Shown here in pieces: positions 45,778 to 54,725 of a stretch of DNA of 64,000 bases (within the stretch, counting starts at the first letter, position 1; every line of letters begins with the position of its first letter). The stretch comes from Solobacterium sp. (GTDB lineage Bacteria; Bacillota_I; Bacilli_A; Erysipelotrichales; Erysipelotrichaceae): assembly GCA_022486705.1 (NCBI GenBank), contig JAKVKC010000001.1, positions 1 through 64,000 of the forward strand, given 5' to 3'. Made by a program: the position numbers and the translations under genes. The notes beneath the pieces were generated by a model. It had not been told where the DNA came from, ran no database searches, and saw only the letters and a program-made list of their open reading frames with translations.

Positions 45778-46218
45778 TTACAAACCAAGTGAATGTTTGA
45801 TAATTGACACATATCTTCTAGAAACAAATGTATATGTATCATCAAAAAACACTACTCGAATCGTCCCATTTCCACTCATATCAAAATGCTTTGCTTTTCG
45901 TAGATTAATTATTTCAGAATTTGATATCCTTATGAATCTATCGTTTTTTAGATTCTCTTCCAGTTCATACAATCTCAGATGAAGATAATAATCACCTAAT
46001 GTCGTGCAAGCAATAATCTTCCTATTTTCTGAATAGATTCGAATGATTTCAGAGCGATTCATTGCAACAATTTTATTCTCTTTATAACCTATAATCTGAT
46101 TTGAGTATTCGCTTTCAATCATTTTGACAAGATTTTCGATATTCTCAGTTTCTTTGTCTGTAAGTATAAATACTTTCAATTCAGTATACTGAGGATCAAT
46201 TTTCACTTCAACTTGCAT
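45778..46218 (-). CDS. LytTR-domain transcriptional regulator (stand-alone)
   Basis: 146 residues from MQVEVKID at 46218. There is no receiver domain: an N-terminal ~45-residue region precedes the LytTR DNA-binding domain (about 50-146; KIVAMNRSEIIRIYSENRKI, FIRISNSEIINLRKAKHF, RYVSIIKHSL). It forms an operon with DUF3021. A 21-bp-period direct repeat immediately upstream of its -35 box is the likely autoregulatory binding site. Confidence 0.85.
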   Translation of the reverse strand: MQVEVKIDPQYTELKVFILTDKETENIENLVKMIESEYSNQIIGYKENKIVAMNRSEIIRIYSENRKIIACTTLGDYYLHLRLYELEENLKNDRFIRISNSEIINLRKAKHFDMSGNGTIRVVFFDDTYTFVSRRYVSIIKHSLGL

Positions 46219-46239
46219 ATGATTCCCGCCCCCAACCAA

Positions 46240-46268
46240 AGTATTCTCTGTTTTTCTTAGTCTGTCAA
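46240..46268 (-). promoter_or_regulatory. Promoter of the LytTR-DUF3021 operon
   Basis: Minus strand -35 TTGACA (46263-46268), 17-base spacer, -10 AATACT (46240-46245). Confidence 0.6.
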
Positions 46269-46274
46269 TTTCAT

Positions 46275-46316
46275 ATACACAAATGGTTGTTTTTCATACA
46301 TAAGTGGTAGTTTTAC
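46275..46316 (-). repeat. Tandem direct repeat, 21-bp period, upstream of the LytTR promoter
   Basis: Two copies starting at 46275 and 46296 (plus strand) share the pattern ATACAYAARTGGTWGTTTT and agree at 17 of 21 positions. The period equals two helical turns and the array ends 6 bases upstream of the -35, the layout expected of a LytTR activator site. Confidence 0.75.
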
Positions 46317-46341
46317 ATGTTTCAATACCGCCATTGCACAT

Positions 46342-46365
46342 AAAAAGAAGAGACCAAAGTCCCTT
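46342..46365 (-). terminator. Terminator after the ABC ATPase gene
   Basis: Minus strand AAGGGAC-TTTG-GTCTCTT (one G-U) then a short T-run, 13 bases after the stop. Confidence 0.7.
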
Positions 46366-46377
46366 CCTGTTTGATAC

Positions 46378-47529
46378 TTATTCTCCGTATTCCAGATTCT
46401 TGCCATCCTTGTCGAAGACATGGACAACAGATCCAGGGAATGTGAAGCTGATTTCCTCACCAAGACCGAACTGCTTGCCGCCAAGTTCCAGAGTAGGCAC
46501 AATGATAATGCCGTCTTTTCCTAAAGCATTGACATGCAGATAGATCTGCGAGCCCATCATTTCACTGACATCGACCTTAGCCTTGATCATCTGAGCTGGA
46601 TCGCCCTTCAGTTCAATATGCTCCGGTCTGACACCGACAGTGATATCCTGTTCAGCAATATTCTTAGCTGCCAATCTGGCACTCTTGTCTGCGCTCAGTT
46701 CAACGGTTGCATTGTCAACTTTAACAGAATAGCTGCTGCCATTCTTGATCAGCTTGCCATCGTAGAAGTTCATCTGCGGTACGCCGATGAAGCCAGCAAC
46801 GAACAGATTGACTGGTGAATCATACACCTGCTGCGGTGTGCCGATCTGCTGAATGACACCATCCTTCATGATGACGATTCTGTCACCTAAAGTCATAGCT
46901 TCCGTCTGATCATGCGTTACATATAAGAAGGTGGAATTCAGTACCTGTCTCAGCTTGATGATCTCTGTTCTCATCTGGTTGCGGAGCTTCGCATCCAAGT
47001 TGGAAAGAGGTTCATCCATTAACAGTACCTTTGGATTACGTACAATAGCACGTCCGATAGCAACTCTCTGTCTCTGGCCGCCTGATAAAGCCTTTGGCTT
47101 ACGGTCAAGATATTCAGTGATGCCCAGCTTTTCAGCGGCTTCATCGACCTTCTGCTTGATCTCTTCCTTTGGCAATTTTCTGAGCTTCAGAGGGAATTCC
47201 ATGTTCTGACGCACCGTCATATGAGGATACAGTGCATAGTTCTGGAAGACCATGGCAATATCTCTGTCCTTTGGCTCAACATCATTCATCAGCTTGCCGT
47301 CGATATACAGCTCACCTCTGGTGATGTCTTCAAGACCTGCGACCATTCTTAAGGTTGTGGATTTTCCGCATCCTGAAGGACCGACCAGAACAATGAATTC
47401 ATGGTCTGCGATCGTTAAGTTGAAATTTTCTACTGCCAATACTCCTTCATCGGTAACTTTGAGATTGTGCTTCTTGGCGCCTTCGTTTGGATAAACTTTC
47501 TCGATGTTTTTTAAAATTACTTCTGCCAT
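46378..47529 (-). CDS. msmK: Sugar ABC transporter ATP-binding protein (UgpC/MsmK type)
   Basis: 383 residues from [15 protein letters not shown] at 47529 (AAGGAGA upstream). Walker [13 protein letters not shown], signature [14 protein letters not shown], Walker [14 protein letters not shown], followed by TOBE-type C-terminal domains (about 240-383). Such ATPases often serve several carbohydrate importers. Neighbouring pectin genes and the permeases at 62.5-64 kb suggest it energises oligogalacturonide uptake, perhaps with other systems. Confidence 0.93.
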   Translation of the reverse strand: MAEVILKNIEKVYPNEGAKKHNLKVTDEGVLAVENFNLTIADHEFIVLVGPSGCGKSTTLRMVAGLEDITRGELYIDGKLMNDVEPKDRDIAMVFQNYALYPHMTVRQNMEFPLKLRKLPKEEIKQKVDEAAEKLGITEYLDRKPKALSGGQRQRVAIGRAIVRNPKVLLMDEPLSNLDAKLRNQMRTEIIKLRQVLNSTFLYVTHDQTEAMTLGDRIVIMKDGVIQQIGTPQQVYDSPVNLFVAGFIGVPQMNFYDGKLIKNGSSYSVKVDNATVELSADKSARLAAKNIAEQDITVGVRPEHIELKGDPAQMIKAKVDVSEMMGSQIYLHVNALGKDGIIIVPTLELGGKQFGLGEEISFTFPGSVVHVFDKDGKNLEYGE

Positions 47530-47663
47530 TTTAATTTTCTCCTTGCCCCACTTACTGTGGATTATGAGACTCATCGCGATATAGAGCTATGCTAGAGCCT
47601 ACTGGCATTTATGGTCAGGACTTTCTGCGGCGACAGGACTGCAGAATATCCAAGAACCCACTA

Positions 47664-49148
47664 TTACAGGGTCACTCCCTGTTTGAAGATCGCAATATCA
47701 TGGAAACCATTGCGTTCCGCTTTGCACAGTTCACCGCTGGCAATCCGGATAACTAAATCATATAGGTCTTCACTTACCGTTTCAATACTTTTATCGTCTT
47801 CCAATGCTTTTCCGGCATTCAGATCGATCCAATTTGCCTTCTTTTCAGCTAAAGGCGTATTGGTCGAGATCTTCACCGTCGGTACGGCAGTCGCAAACGG
47901 CGTCCCGCGTCCTGTCGTGAACAGGACCATCTGACAGCCGGCTGCAGCTTCTCCTGTAGCAGCGACCAGATCATTGCCTGGGGTGCTCAAGAGATTCAGG
48001 CCCTTTGTATGCAGACGTTCGCCATACTTCAGGACATCTGCCACTTCAGCACTGCCGCTCTTCTGCACACAGCCATTGGACTTATCCTCCAAGGTCGTGA
48101 TGCCTCCCGCTTTATTGCCTGGGGAAGGGTTGTCATAGATCGGCATGTGATAGGATTGGAAATATGCTTTGAAATCATTGATCAATGAGACTGTCTTATC
48201 AAATGTTGCCTCATCTTTTGCCCGATCCATCAGCTGTGTCTCCGCGCCGAACATTTCCGGCACTTCAGCCAAGATGGTCGTTCCGCCATCTGCCACCAGC
48301 TTATCAGAGAATCTGCCGACAACAGGATTTGCGGTAATGCCGCTCAAGCCATCGCTTCCGCCGCACTTCAGACCGACTTTCAGCATGGATGCTGGGCACT
48401 CTGTGCGCACATCCTTCGACACAATATCAGCCAGCTGCCGCAGCTGAACCATGCAGGCAGCAACTTCGTCTTCTTCGTTCTGTGCGACAACAAAGCGGAT
48501 TCTTTGAGGATCATAGTCCTTCAGATATGGCTTCAATACATCAATATTTGAATTCTCACAGCCAAGTCCCAGCACCAGAACACCGCCGGCATTCGGATGA
48601 TGGATCAGATCTGCTAAGATCGTTCTTGTATTCTCCTGATCGCCTTCCATCTGCGAGCATCCATACGGATGCGTATAGGAAACAATGCGGTCAATGGAGC
48701 CATGTACCAATGGCTGTGCTTCTTTCTCTAAATGCTGGACAATGTTATTGACACACCCAACCGTAGGGATGATCCAGATCTCATTGCGGATACCGACTTC
48801 GCCATTGCGGCGGACAAATCCCTTAAAGGTCCTGCCCTCTGCTTTCGGCTGTTCAAAAGTCTCTGGATGGTACGTATAGCTCAGGACATCGCCAAGATTT
48901 GTTTTGACATTTTCCGTATGGACATGATGTCCCTTTTCAATCTTGACTGTGGCATGTCCGATCTTGGTGCCGTATTTAATGATGTTCTCATTGGCATCAA
49001 TATCAGATAAAGCAAACTTATGTCCCTGTTCAATATCTTCCGCTAAAGTGACTTGATCCTGACCAAAGGTGAAGGTCTCACCCTTCTTCAATGCTGTCAA
49101 AGCTACCGCAACATTGTCCTTTGCATGAATTCTGATCGCTCTCTGCAT
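47664..49148 (-). CDS. uxaA: Altronate dehydratase
   Basis: 494 residues, full length, containing both the N-terminal SAF-like domain (1-95) and the large catalytic domain. It dehydrates D-altronate to 2-keto-3-deoxygluconate. Landmarks: GCSQMEGDQENTRTILA, VLGLGCENSNI, LKCGGSDGLSGITANP. It lies 5 bases after uxaB in the kdgR-uxaB-uxaA operon. Confidence 0.95.
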   Translation of the reverse strand: MQRAIRIHAKDNVAVALTALKKGETFTFGQDQVTLAEDIEQGHKFALSDIDANENIIKYGTKIGHATVKIEKGHHVHTENVKTNLGDVLSYTYHPETFEQPKAEGRTFKGFVRRNGEVGIRNEIWIIPTVGCVNNIVQHLEKEAQPLVHGSIDRIVSYTHPYGCSQMEGDQENTRTILADLIHHPNAGGVLVLGLGCENSNIDVLKPYLKDYDPQRIRFVVAQNEEDEVAACMVQLRQLADIVSKDVRTECPASMLKVGLKCGGSDGLSGITANPVVGRFSDKLVADGGTTILAEVPEMFGAETQLMDRAKDEATFDKTVSLINDFKAYFQSYHMPIYDNPSPGNKAGGITTLEDKSNGCVQKSGSAEVADVLKYGERLHTKGLNLLSTPGNDLVAATGEAAAGCQMVLFTTGRGTPFATAVPTVKISTNTPLAEKKANWIDLNAGKALEDDKSIETVSEDLYDLVIRIASGELCKAERNGFHDIAIFKQGVTL

Positions 49149-49153
49149 ATGCT

Positions 49154-50647
49154 TTAGGCAGGGAAGTATTCTTCCAATGCCTTTTCCATGCCATTCTTGC
49201 GGATCGCATCCAGATATTCTGTGACCTTAGCTTCCAAGCCATTGACCTTTGTCAGATCCTGACCATGGAAATCTGTATTGGATAAGTATGCATGGACAAA
49301 TTCCTTTGTATCCTTTGTAGAATTCTCTGCAAAGAACTTCAGGACTGCTTCATCGTCCTTGATATCATAGGAATCATTTCCGCGCTTGCCCTTCAGTACG
49401 CCATCCTGCAGATCCGTAGCACTGTAGAATGCCATCAATGCAGCAATCGAGAATGTCAGATGTTCCGGCAGCTTGCCATACTTCTCAACATATCCTAAGA
49501 AGGAAGGCATGCATCTTGCTCTCCACTTGGAAACAGAGTTCAGCGAGATAGCTAATAAAGCATGCTTGATAAATGGGTTGTTGAAACGATCAACAACTGC
49601 ATTGGCGAAATCTTCCAGATCCTGCTTTGGCAGCGTCAATGTTGGAATGACTTCACCATGGATCGTCTCATCCATGAACTTGCGGATGATCGGATCTGCC
49701 ATGGACTGATTGACATAATCATTGCCCTTTAAGAAAGATGCTAAAACAAAGGATGTATGTGCACCATTTAAGATTCTGACTTTTCTCTGCTTATATGGCT
49801 TCTGGTTGTCTGTAAAGATGACATTCATGCCAGTCTTGCCTTCAAATGCCTTGTCCATCGGCCATTCTTTAGAGATATCTTTGCCCTTCGGACATTCAAT
49901 GACCCATAAAGCAAATGGTTCAGCGGTATCCAGCAGATTATCCTGATAGCCAAGCTCTTCATAGATGGCCTGTCTTTCAGCATCATCTCTGACCCAGCCG
50001 GTAACAATACGATCGACCAGTGTTGATGTAAAGATACATGCATTCTCGACCCAATTCTTGAATTCAGCGCTCAGTTTCCAGAGATCAATATACTTCAGGA
50101 CATCCTTATGCAGTTCAATGCCGTTGTCATCGATCAGTTCAACTGGCAGCATGACCAATCCCTTGTTCATATCGCCCTTGAATGCTTCAAAGCGAGCCAG
50201 CAGGAACTGTGTCAGCTTGCCAGGGAAGGTAATATTCAGCTTATCTTCAAACTTATCTTCATCATGGTAGACAATGCCTGCTTCCGTTGTATTGGATACA
50301 ACAAAGCGCAGCGTATCGATCTTAGCTACATTGATGTAATCTTCATAATTGACAAAAGGACATACAATATCCTTTACGGATGTGATCTGACGTGTTTCCT
50401 TATATGGTTCGCCATTGACTCTGCCTCTGAGCTGCAGCGTATATTGGCAATCCTGTTTCTTAAAGTTGTCTATAGATCCAAAGGAGATTGGCTTTACCAA
50501 GACAACACTTCCGTTGAACAAACCTTTTTCGTTTGCCAGATCGACCTGATAGTCCACAAACGCTCTTAAGAAATTTCCTTCACCGAACTGAACGACCTTT
50601 ACCGGACGATCAACGGGATTCGTCATAGATTTATTTAATAATTGCAT
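49154..50647 (-). CDS. uxaB: Tagaturonate reductase (altronate oxidoreductase)
   Basis: 497 residues of the mannitol dehydrogenase superfamily. It reduces D-tagaturonate to D-altronate with NADH. Landmarks: VQFGEGNFLRAFVDYQ (nucleotide region), VLVKPI, VSNTTEAGIVY, KVRILNGAHTSFVL and FMDETIHGEVIPTL. It is 20 bases after kdgR and 5 bases before uxaA. The isomerase uxaC that makes tagaturonate from galacturonate is not in the window. Confidence 0.95.
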   Translation of the reverse strand: MQLLNKSMTNPVDRPVKVVQFGEGNFLRAFVDYQVDLANEKGLFNGSVVLVKPISFGSIDNFKKQDCQYTLQLRGRVNGEPYKETRQITSVKDIVCPFVNYEDYINVAKIDTLRFVVSNTTEAGIVYHDEDKFEDKLNITFPGKLTQFLLARFEAFKGDMNKGLVMLPVELIDDNGIELHKDVLKYIDLWKLSAEFKNWVENACIFTSTLVDRIVTGWVRDDAERQAIYEELGYQDNLLDTAEPFALWVIECPKGKDISKEWPMDKAFEGKTGMNVIFTDNQKPYKQRKVRILNGAHTSFVLASFLKGNDYVNQSMADPIIRKFMDETIHGEVIPTLTLPKQDLEDFANAVVDRFNNPFIKHALLAISLNSVSKWRARCMPSFLGYVEKYGKLPEHLTFSIAALMAFYSATDLQDGVLKGKRGNDSYDIKDDEAVLKFFAENSTKDTKEFVHAYLSNTDFHGQDLTKVNGLEAKVTEYLDAIRKNGMEKALEEYFPA

Positions 50648-50667
50648 TTTTCATTTCCTCTTTCTTT

Positions 50668-51678
50668 TCATTTTTCGTGATTTGTTGATTCCAAGCGGTT
50701 CATTCTGCACGGCAGGATGCAGTTCGGGACCACTTCGTTCTTATCTTCAATCGCATCGATCAGGATCTTTGCAGCAGTCTGACCTTCTTCATAGGCAGGC
50801 TGTACGATCGTGGTGATGCTCGGCACTGACATTTCCGACCATTCCAAAGAGTCAAAGCCGATCAGGCCCAGCTGCTTTGGAATCAGATTCTTATACTTCT
50901 TCAATGCAAGATACGTTTTATCCAGCAGCCAGTTGTTGGCCACAAAGATAAGCGTGCTCTTCTTTTTGTCATTCAGATATACCTGCAGCTTCTTTTCCAG
51001 ATCTTCCGGTGTTGTCTTCGCATCTGCCACGATCACTTCATATGGCAGCTTCTTGATGTCCAGACAGTCGGTAAAACCGCGGGTACGTTCCATACGTGTC
51101 TTCAGTACATAGGGATCCGCCGTGATCATGACATAATTGTCATACTTCTGCTGCGACAGTTCCTCCGTTGCTTCATAGACCGCTTCATAGTTGTTCGTTT
51201 TGACCCACATGCCAGCATCATCGTTATTCGGCGAATCAAAATAAACGATGGGCTTTTCAACATTGCTTTCCGACCACATTGTTTCAAAGTGGACCGTCGG
51301 CTGAACAATAAAGCCATCTGCACCCATGCCAGCCATTCCGCTGACACAGATCTTTTCATTCTCCAGATCATAGTTGCTGGAACCAACGATCATCTGATAC
51401 CCATGGTCACGGGCATAGTCATCAATTCCTTTGACGATCTGATTGGCAAAAGAGTTTGTGATGTCACCGATGATGACACCGATCAGCTGTGTCTGTTTAT
51501 AGTTCAGTGAACGCGCCATTGCATTCGGACGGTAATTCGTTTTATCAATAGCACTTTCGATACGATGCTTCGTATCTTCTGACATCTTTTCAAATTTCCC
51601 ATTCAAGTAAAAGGAAACAGTCGTTTTCGAAACTCCAGAAAGTTTCGCGATATCGTTGATTGTTATTTTTTTTGCCAT
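50668..51678 (-). CDS. kdgR: LacI family regulator of uronate genes (KdgR-like)
   Basis: 336 residues from MAKKITINDIAKLSGVS at 51678, with AAGGAGAAGG before it; the frame is open 73 codons upstream but covers the promoter. LacI helix-turn-helix (5-25) and hinge, then a sugar-binding domain (60-330). Operator-like ACCGGT palindromes lie in both promoters of the divergent region, one for itself with uxaBA and one for kdgA-kdgK-kduD-kduI. The inducer is probably KDG or a related uronate, by analogy with KdgR. Confidence 0.9.
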   Translation of the reverse strand: MAKKITINDIAKLSGVSKTTVSFYLNGKFEKMSEDTKHRIESAIDKTNYRPNAMARSLNYKQTQLIGVIIGDITNSFANQIVKGIDDYARDHGYQMIVGSSNYDLENEKICVSGMAGMGADGFIVQPTVHFETMWSESNVEKPIVYFDSPNNDDAGMWVKTNNYEAVYEATEELSQQKYDNYVMITADPYVLKTRMERTRGFTDCLDIKKLPYEVIVADAKTTPEDLEKKLQVYLNDKKKSTLIFVANNWLLDKTYLALKKYKNLIPKQLGLIGFDSLEWSEMSVPSITTIVQPAYEEGQTAAKILIDAIEDKNEVVPNCILPCRMNRLESTNHEK

Positions 51679-51695
51679 ATCCTTCTCCTTGTATG

Positions 51696-51707
51696 TTAAC
51701 CGGTTTA
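51696..51707. promoter_or_regulatory. KdgR-type operator of the kdgR-uxaBA promoter
   Basis: TTAACCGGTTTA with a perfect AACCGGTT core, located 8 bases downstream of the minus-strand -10. Confidence 0.7.
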
Positions 51708-51714
51708 TGCCATA

Positions 51715-51743
51715 AGAGTACAACCGAATGAAACCGTTGTCAA
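51715..51743 (-). promoter_or_regulatory. Promoter of kdgR-uxaB-uxaA
   Basis: Minus strand -35 TTGACA (51738-51743), 17-base spacer, -10 TACTCT (51715-51720). Confidence 0.7.
51729..51742. promoter_or_regulatory. cre box over the kdgR-uxaBA -35
   Basis: TGAAACCGTTGTCA on the plus strand matches all 14 positions of the cre consensus TGWNANCGNTNWCA and overlaps the -35 hexamer, so CcpA would block this promoter when glucose-type sugars are used. Confidence 0.7.
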
Positions 51744-51811
51744 TCCAATCCTGAAATTTATACGTTAATTCAATATGCATTATATATACCATAAAAAACC
51801 CGATTTTACCC

Positions 51812-51840
51812 TTGACAATGGCAGGCAGAAAGATTACCTT
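51812..51840 (+). promoter_or_regulatory. Promoter of kdgA-kdgK-kduD-kduI
   Basis: Plus strand -35 TTGACA (51812-51817), 17-base spacer, -10 TACCTT (51835-51840). Confidence 0.7.
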
Positions 51841-51844
51841 ATAG

Positions 51845-51858
51845 GTATACCGGTTTAC
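51845..51858. promoter_or_regulatory. KdgR-type operator of the kdgA promoter
   Basis: GTATACCGGTTTAC, palindromic except one symmetric pair, 4 bases downstream of the -10, over the expected start site. Confidence 0.75.
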
Positions 51859-51884
51859 TAACAAATAGGAGGAAATTTGCGAGT

Positions 51885-52853
51885 ATGAGTGATTCAAAAG
51901 ATGTAATGAAGAGACTGCATGGCATTGGCATTATCCCTGCCATCGTTTTAGACAGAGTAGAAGATGCTGCACCTTTGGCAGATGCTCTGTGCAAAGGCGG
52001 TCTGCCAGCGGCAGAAGTAACATTCCGCACACCTGCAGCGCATGATGCAATGATTGCCATGAAGAAACAGAGACCAGAACTGATCGTCGGTGCTGGCACT
52101 GTATTAACAAAAGAACAGGTCGATTCTGCTTTGGATGCAGGCGCTGAGTTCATCGTCGCGCCAGGCCTGAATCCAGAAGTTGTCAAGTACTGCCAGGAAA
52201 AGGGCGTCGCTGTCTGCCCAGGTATTTCCAGTGCTTCCGAATTAGAGCAGGCTCTTGCTTTAGGTCTGCATACCGTAAAGTTCTTCCCAGCAGAGGCCAT
52301 GGGCGGCATCAAAACAATTAAAGCGCTCTGCGGTCCTTATAAGACAATGACTTTCCTGCCTACAGGCGGTGTCAATACGAACAATATGCTGGATTATCTT
52401 TCTTTCAATAAGATCTTCGCTGTCGGCGGTACATGGATGGTCAAGGGCGACCTGATCAAAAACGGCAGATTTGATGAAGTCGAAAGAATCTCCAGAGAAG
52501 CAGTTCTCAAGATGCTCGGCATGCATATCAAGCACATCGGCATCAACTGCACTGAAGCAGATGGAAGAAAGACAGCAGATACCTTTGCCAACCTTCTGCA
52601 GGGAACCGTTCGTGAAACAAGCAAGGGATACTTTGGCAGTGAGATGATCGAAGTCATGGTCAAGGAGCACTTCGGCACAAAGGGACACATTGCCATCGGT
52701 GTCAACAATGTTGAGAGAGCTCTTGCCTACTACAGAGCATTGGGCTTTGCTTTTGATGAAGATTCCATCACATATGATGAAGCAGGCGATGCAAAGTTTG
52801 CTTACTTCAAGGATGAGATCGGCGGCTTCAGAGTTCATTTCGTTAACAACTGA
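51885..52853 (+). CDS. kdgA: KDPG/KHG aldolase fused to a VOC-like C-terminal domain
   Basis: 322 residues. The N-terminal ~210 residues are a class I KDPG aldolase: PAEVTFRT-type glutamate (AAEVTFRTPAA), VGAGTVLT, PGLNPEVV and the Schiff-base lysine in HTVKFFPAEAMGG, then PTGGVNTNN. It splits 2-keto-3-deoxy-6-phosphogluconate into pyruvate and glyceraldehyde 3-phosphate. The last ~110 residues have two VOC/glyoxalase-like halves (HIGINCTEADGRKTAD..., HIAIGVNNVERALAYYRALGF). Most KDPG aldolases end at about 210 residues. The ribosome binding site is AGGAGGAAA. It is first in its operon. Confidence 0.9.
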   Translation: MSDSKDVMKRLHGIGIIPAIVLDRVEDAAPLADALCKGGLPAAEVTFRTPAAHDAMIAMKKQRPELIVGAGTVLTKEQVDSALDAGAEFIVAPGLNPEVVKYCQEKGVAVCPGISSASELEQALALGLHTVKFFPAEAMGGIKTIKALCGPYKTMTFLPTGGVNTNNMLDYLSFNKIFAVGGTWMVKGDLIKNGRFDEVERISREAVLKMLGMHIKHIGINCTEADGRKTADTFANLLQGTVRETSKGYFGSEMIEVMVKEHFGTKGHIAIGVNNVERALAYYRALGFAFDEDSITYDEAGDAKFAYFKDEIGGFRVHFVNN

Positions 52854-52876
52854 AAAAGGGAGAAAATAATACTATC

Positions 52877-53902
52877 ATGACAAAAGTAGTCACACTCGGA
52901 GAGATCATGCTGCGCCTGACACCGTCAGAGCCAAACGGCAGATTCATCCAATCAGATAAGTTCAATATCATCTATGGCGGCGGTGAAGCAAACGTTGCGG
53001 TATCCTGCGCCAATTATGGTGATGATGCATACTTTGTAACAAAGGTACCAGCTCATGAGATCGGCCAGGCAGCCATCAATGCCATGCGCAGATACGGTGT
53101 CAATACAGACTATATTGCCCGCGGCGGAAACCGCTTAGGCATCTACTATGCAGAGAATGGCGCTTCCATGCGTCCTTCCAAGGTCATTTATGACCGCGCC
53201 GGCTCTTCCATTGCCGAAGCAGAACCAAGCGACTTTGACTGGGATGCCATTATGGATGGTGCAGACTGGTTCCATTGGTCCGGCATTACCCCAGCTATCT
53301 CTGATAAATCCGCAGAACTGACAAAGCAGGCATGCATTGCCGCAAAGCGCCACAATGTTACGATCTCCTGCGATCTGAACTTCCGCAAGAAGCTCTGGAC
53401 AGAAGAAAAAGCACAGCAGGTCATGACTCCTCTGATGCAGTACGTTGATGTATGCATCGGCAATGAAGAAGATGCCCAGATGTGCTTAGGCTTCAAACCG
53501 GAAGCAGATGTTGAAGGCGGCAATACAGATGCCTCCGGATACCATACGATCTTCAAGCAGATGGCTGAAAAGTTCGGTTTCAAGATCGTCGCTTCCACCT
53601 TGAGAGAATCACGCAGTGCTTCTGACAATGGCTGGAAAGCATTGATCTATGACGGCAAAGAATTCTATGAATCCAAGCATTATGATATTGCACCGATCGT
53701 TGACCGTGTCGGCGGCGGCGACAGTTTCTCCGGCGGACTGATCCATGGCTTAACAAAGTGGAATGATCCGAAGAAGGCTCTGGAGTTTGCGGTAGCTGCT
53801 TCTGCTCTGAAGCATACGATCCCTGGTGATATGAACCTTGTATCTGAAGACGAAGCATTGACTTTAGCCAATGGCAGCGCCAACGGACGCGTTCAGCGTT
53901 AA
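52877..53902 (+). CDS. kdgK: 2-keto-3-deoxygluconate kinase (PfkB family)
   Basis: 341 residues. It phosphorylates KDG to KDPG with ATP. PfkB motifs: GGGEANVAVSCANYG near the N-terminus and RVGGGDSFSGGLIHG near the C-terminus with the catalytic Asp. It lies 23 bases after kdgA and 3 bases before the SDR gene. Confidence 0.93.
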   Translation: MTKVVTLGEIMLRLTPSEPNGRFIQSDKFNIIYGGGEANVAVSCANYGDDAYFVTKVPAHEIGQAAINAMRRYGVNTDYIARGGNRLGIYYAENGASMRPSKVIYDRAGSSIAEAEPSDFDWDAIMDGADWFHWSGITPAISDKSAELTKQACIAAKRHNVTISCDLNFRKKLWTEEKAQQVMTPLMQYVDVCIGNEEDAQMCLGFKPEADVEGGNTDASGYHTIFKQMAEKFGFKIVASTLRESRSASDNGWKALIYDGKEFYESKHYDIAPIVDRVGGGDSFSGGLIHGLTKWNDPKKALEFAVAASALKHTIPGDMNLVSEDEALTLANGSANGRVQR

Positions 53903-53905
53903 TTT

Positions 53906-54709
53906 ATGCTTGAAGCAAAAGATTTTCGGCTGGATGGAAAAGTAGCTCTGGTCACCGGCGGCACCTACGGCATCGGGTTTGCGATTGGCCAGGCTCTGGC
54001 CAAAGCGGGCGCACTTGTCTGCTTCAATGCCCGGAGCAAAGATAAAGTCATCCAAGCAGAAAAGACATATACTGAAGAGGGCTTCGAAACACATGGCTTT
54101 GTCTGCGATGTGACCAAAGAAGAAGATGTCAAAGAAATGCTCGGCACCATTGCCAAGCAGTACGGTACCGTTGATATCCTGGTAAACAATGCCGGGATCA
54201 TCAAGCGCATTCCAATGACCGAAATGGCTGCCGATGACTTTGAACAGGTCGTAAAGATCGACCTTGTCGGACCATTCATCATGTCCAAGGCTGTAATTCC
54301 TGCAATGATTGCCAAGGGACATGGCAAGATCATCAACATCTGTTCGATGATGTCTGAACTTGGCCGTGAGACAGTCAGTGCCTATGCATCTGCCAAAGGC
54401 GGGCTGAAGATGCTGACCAAGAACATCTGTTCCGAATACGGTCAGTACAACATTCAGTGCAACGGTATCGGCCCCGGCTATATTGCGACCGAACAGACTG
54501 CCGTCCTGCGTCAGAGCCAGACCGATGGATCAGACAATCCCTTCGATACATTCATCAAAGCAAAAACACCAGCCAACCGATGGGGAACCCCAGAAGATCT
54601 GCAGGGACCTGCTGTCTTCCTTGCTTCTGATGCAAGCAATTTCGTCAATGGACAGATCCTGTACGTTGACGGCGGCATTCTCGCCTATTTAGGCAGACAG
54701 CCAGAGTAA
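53906..54709 (+). CDS. kduD: SDR dehydrogenase, KduD-like (2-deoxy-gluconate 3-dehydrogenase)
   Basis: 267 residues. Rossmann motif TGGTYGIGFAIG, NNAGI (VNNAGIIKR), active site SAYASAKGGLK (YxxxK). It likely reduces 2,5-diketo-3-deoxygluconate to KDG in the KduI-KduD branch. The close gluconate 5-dehydrogenase family cannot be excluded by sequence alone; the neighbour kduI favours KduD. No ribosome binding site is seen, which suggests coupling to kdgK translation. Confidence 0.88.
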   Translation: MLEAKDFRLDGKVALVTGGTYGIGFAIGQALAKAGALVCFNARSKDKVIQAEKTYTEEGFETHGFVCDVTKEEDVKEMLGTIAKQYGTVDILVNNAGIIKRIPMTEMAADDFEQVVKIDLVGPFIMSKAVIPAMIAKGHGKIINICSMMSELGRETVSAYASAKGGLKMLTKNICSEYGQYNIQCNGIGPGYIATEQTAVLRQSQTDGSDNPFDTFIKAKTPANRWGTPEDLQGPAVFLASDASNFVNGQILYVDGGILAYLGRQPE

Positions 54710-54725
54710 AAAGAAAAGAGGATTT

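Noticed and set aside
52260-52838. 192-codon frame opposite kdgA
   Set aside because: Shadow of the aldolase-VOC gene; the plus frame has the Schiff-base motif and operon context.
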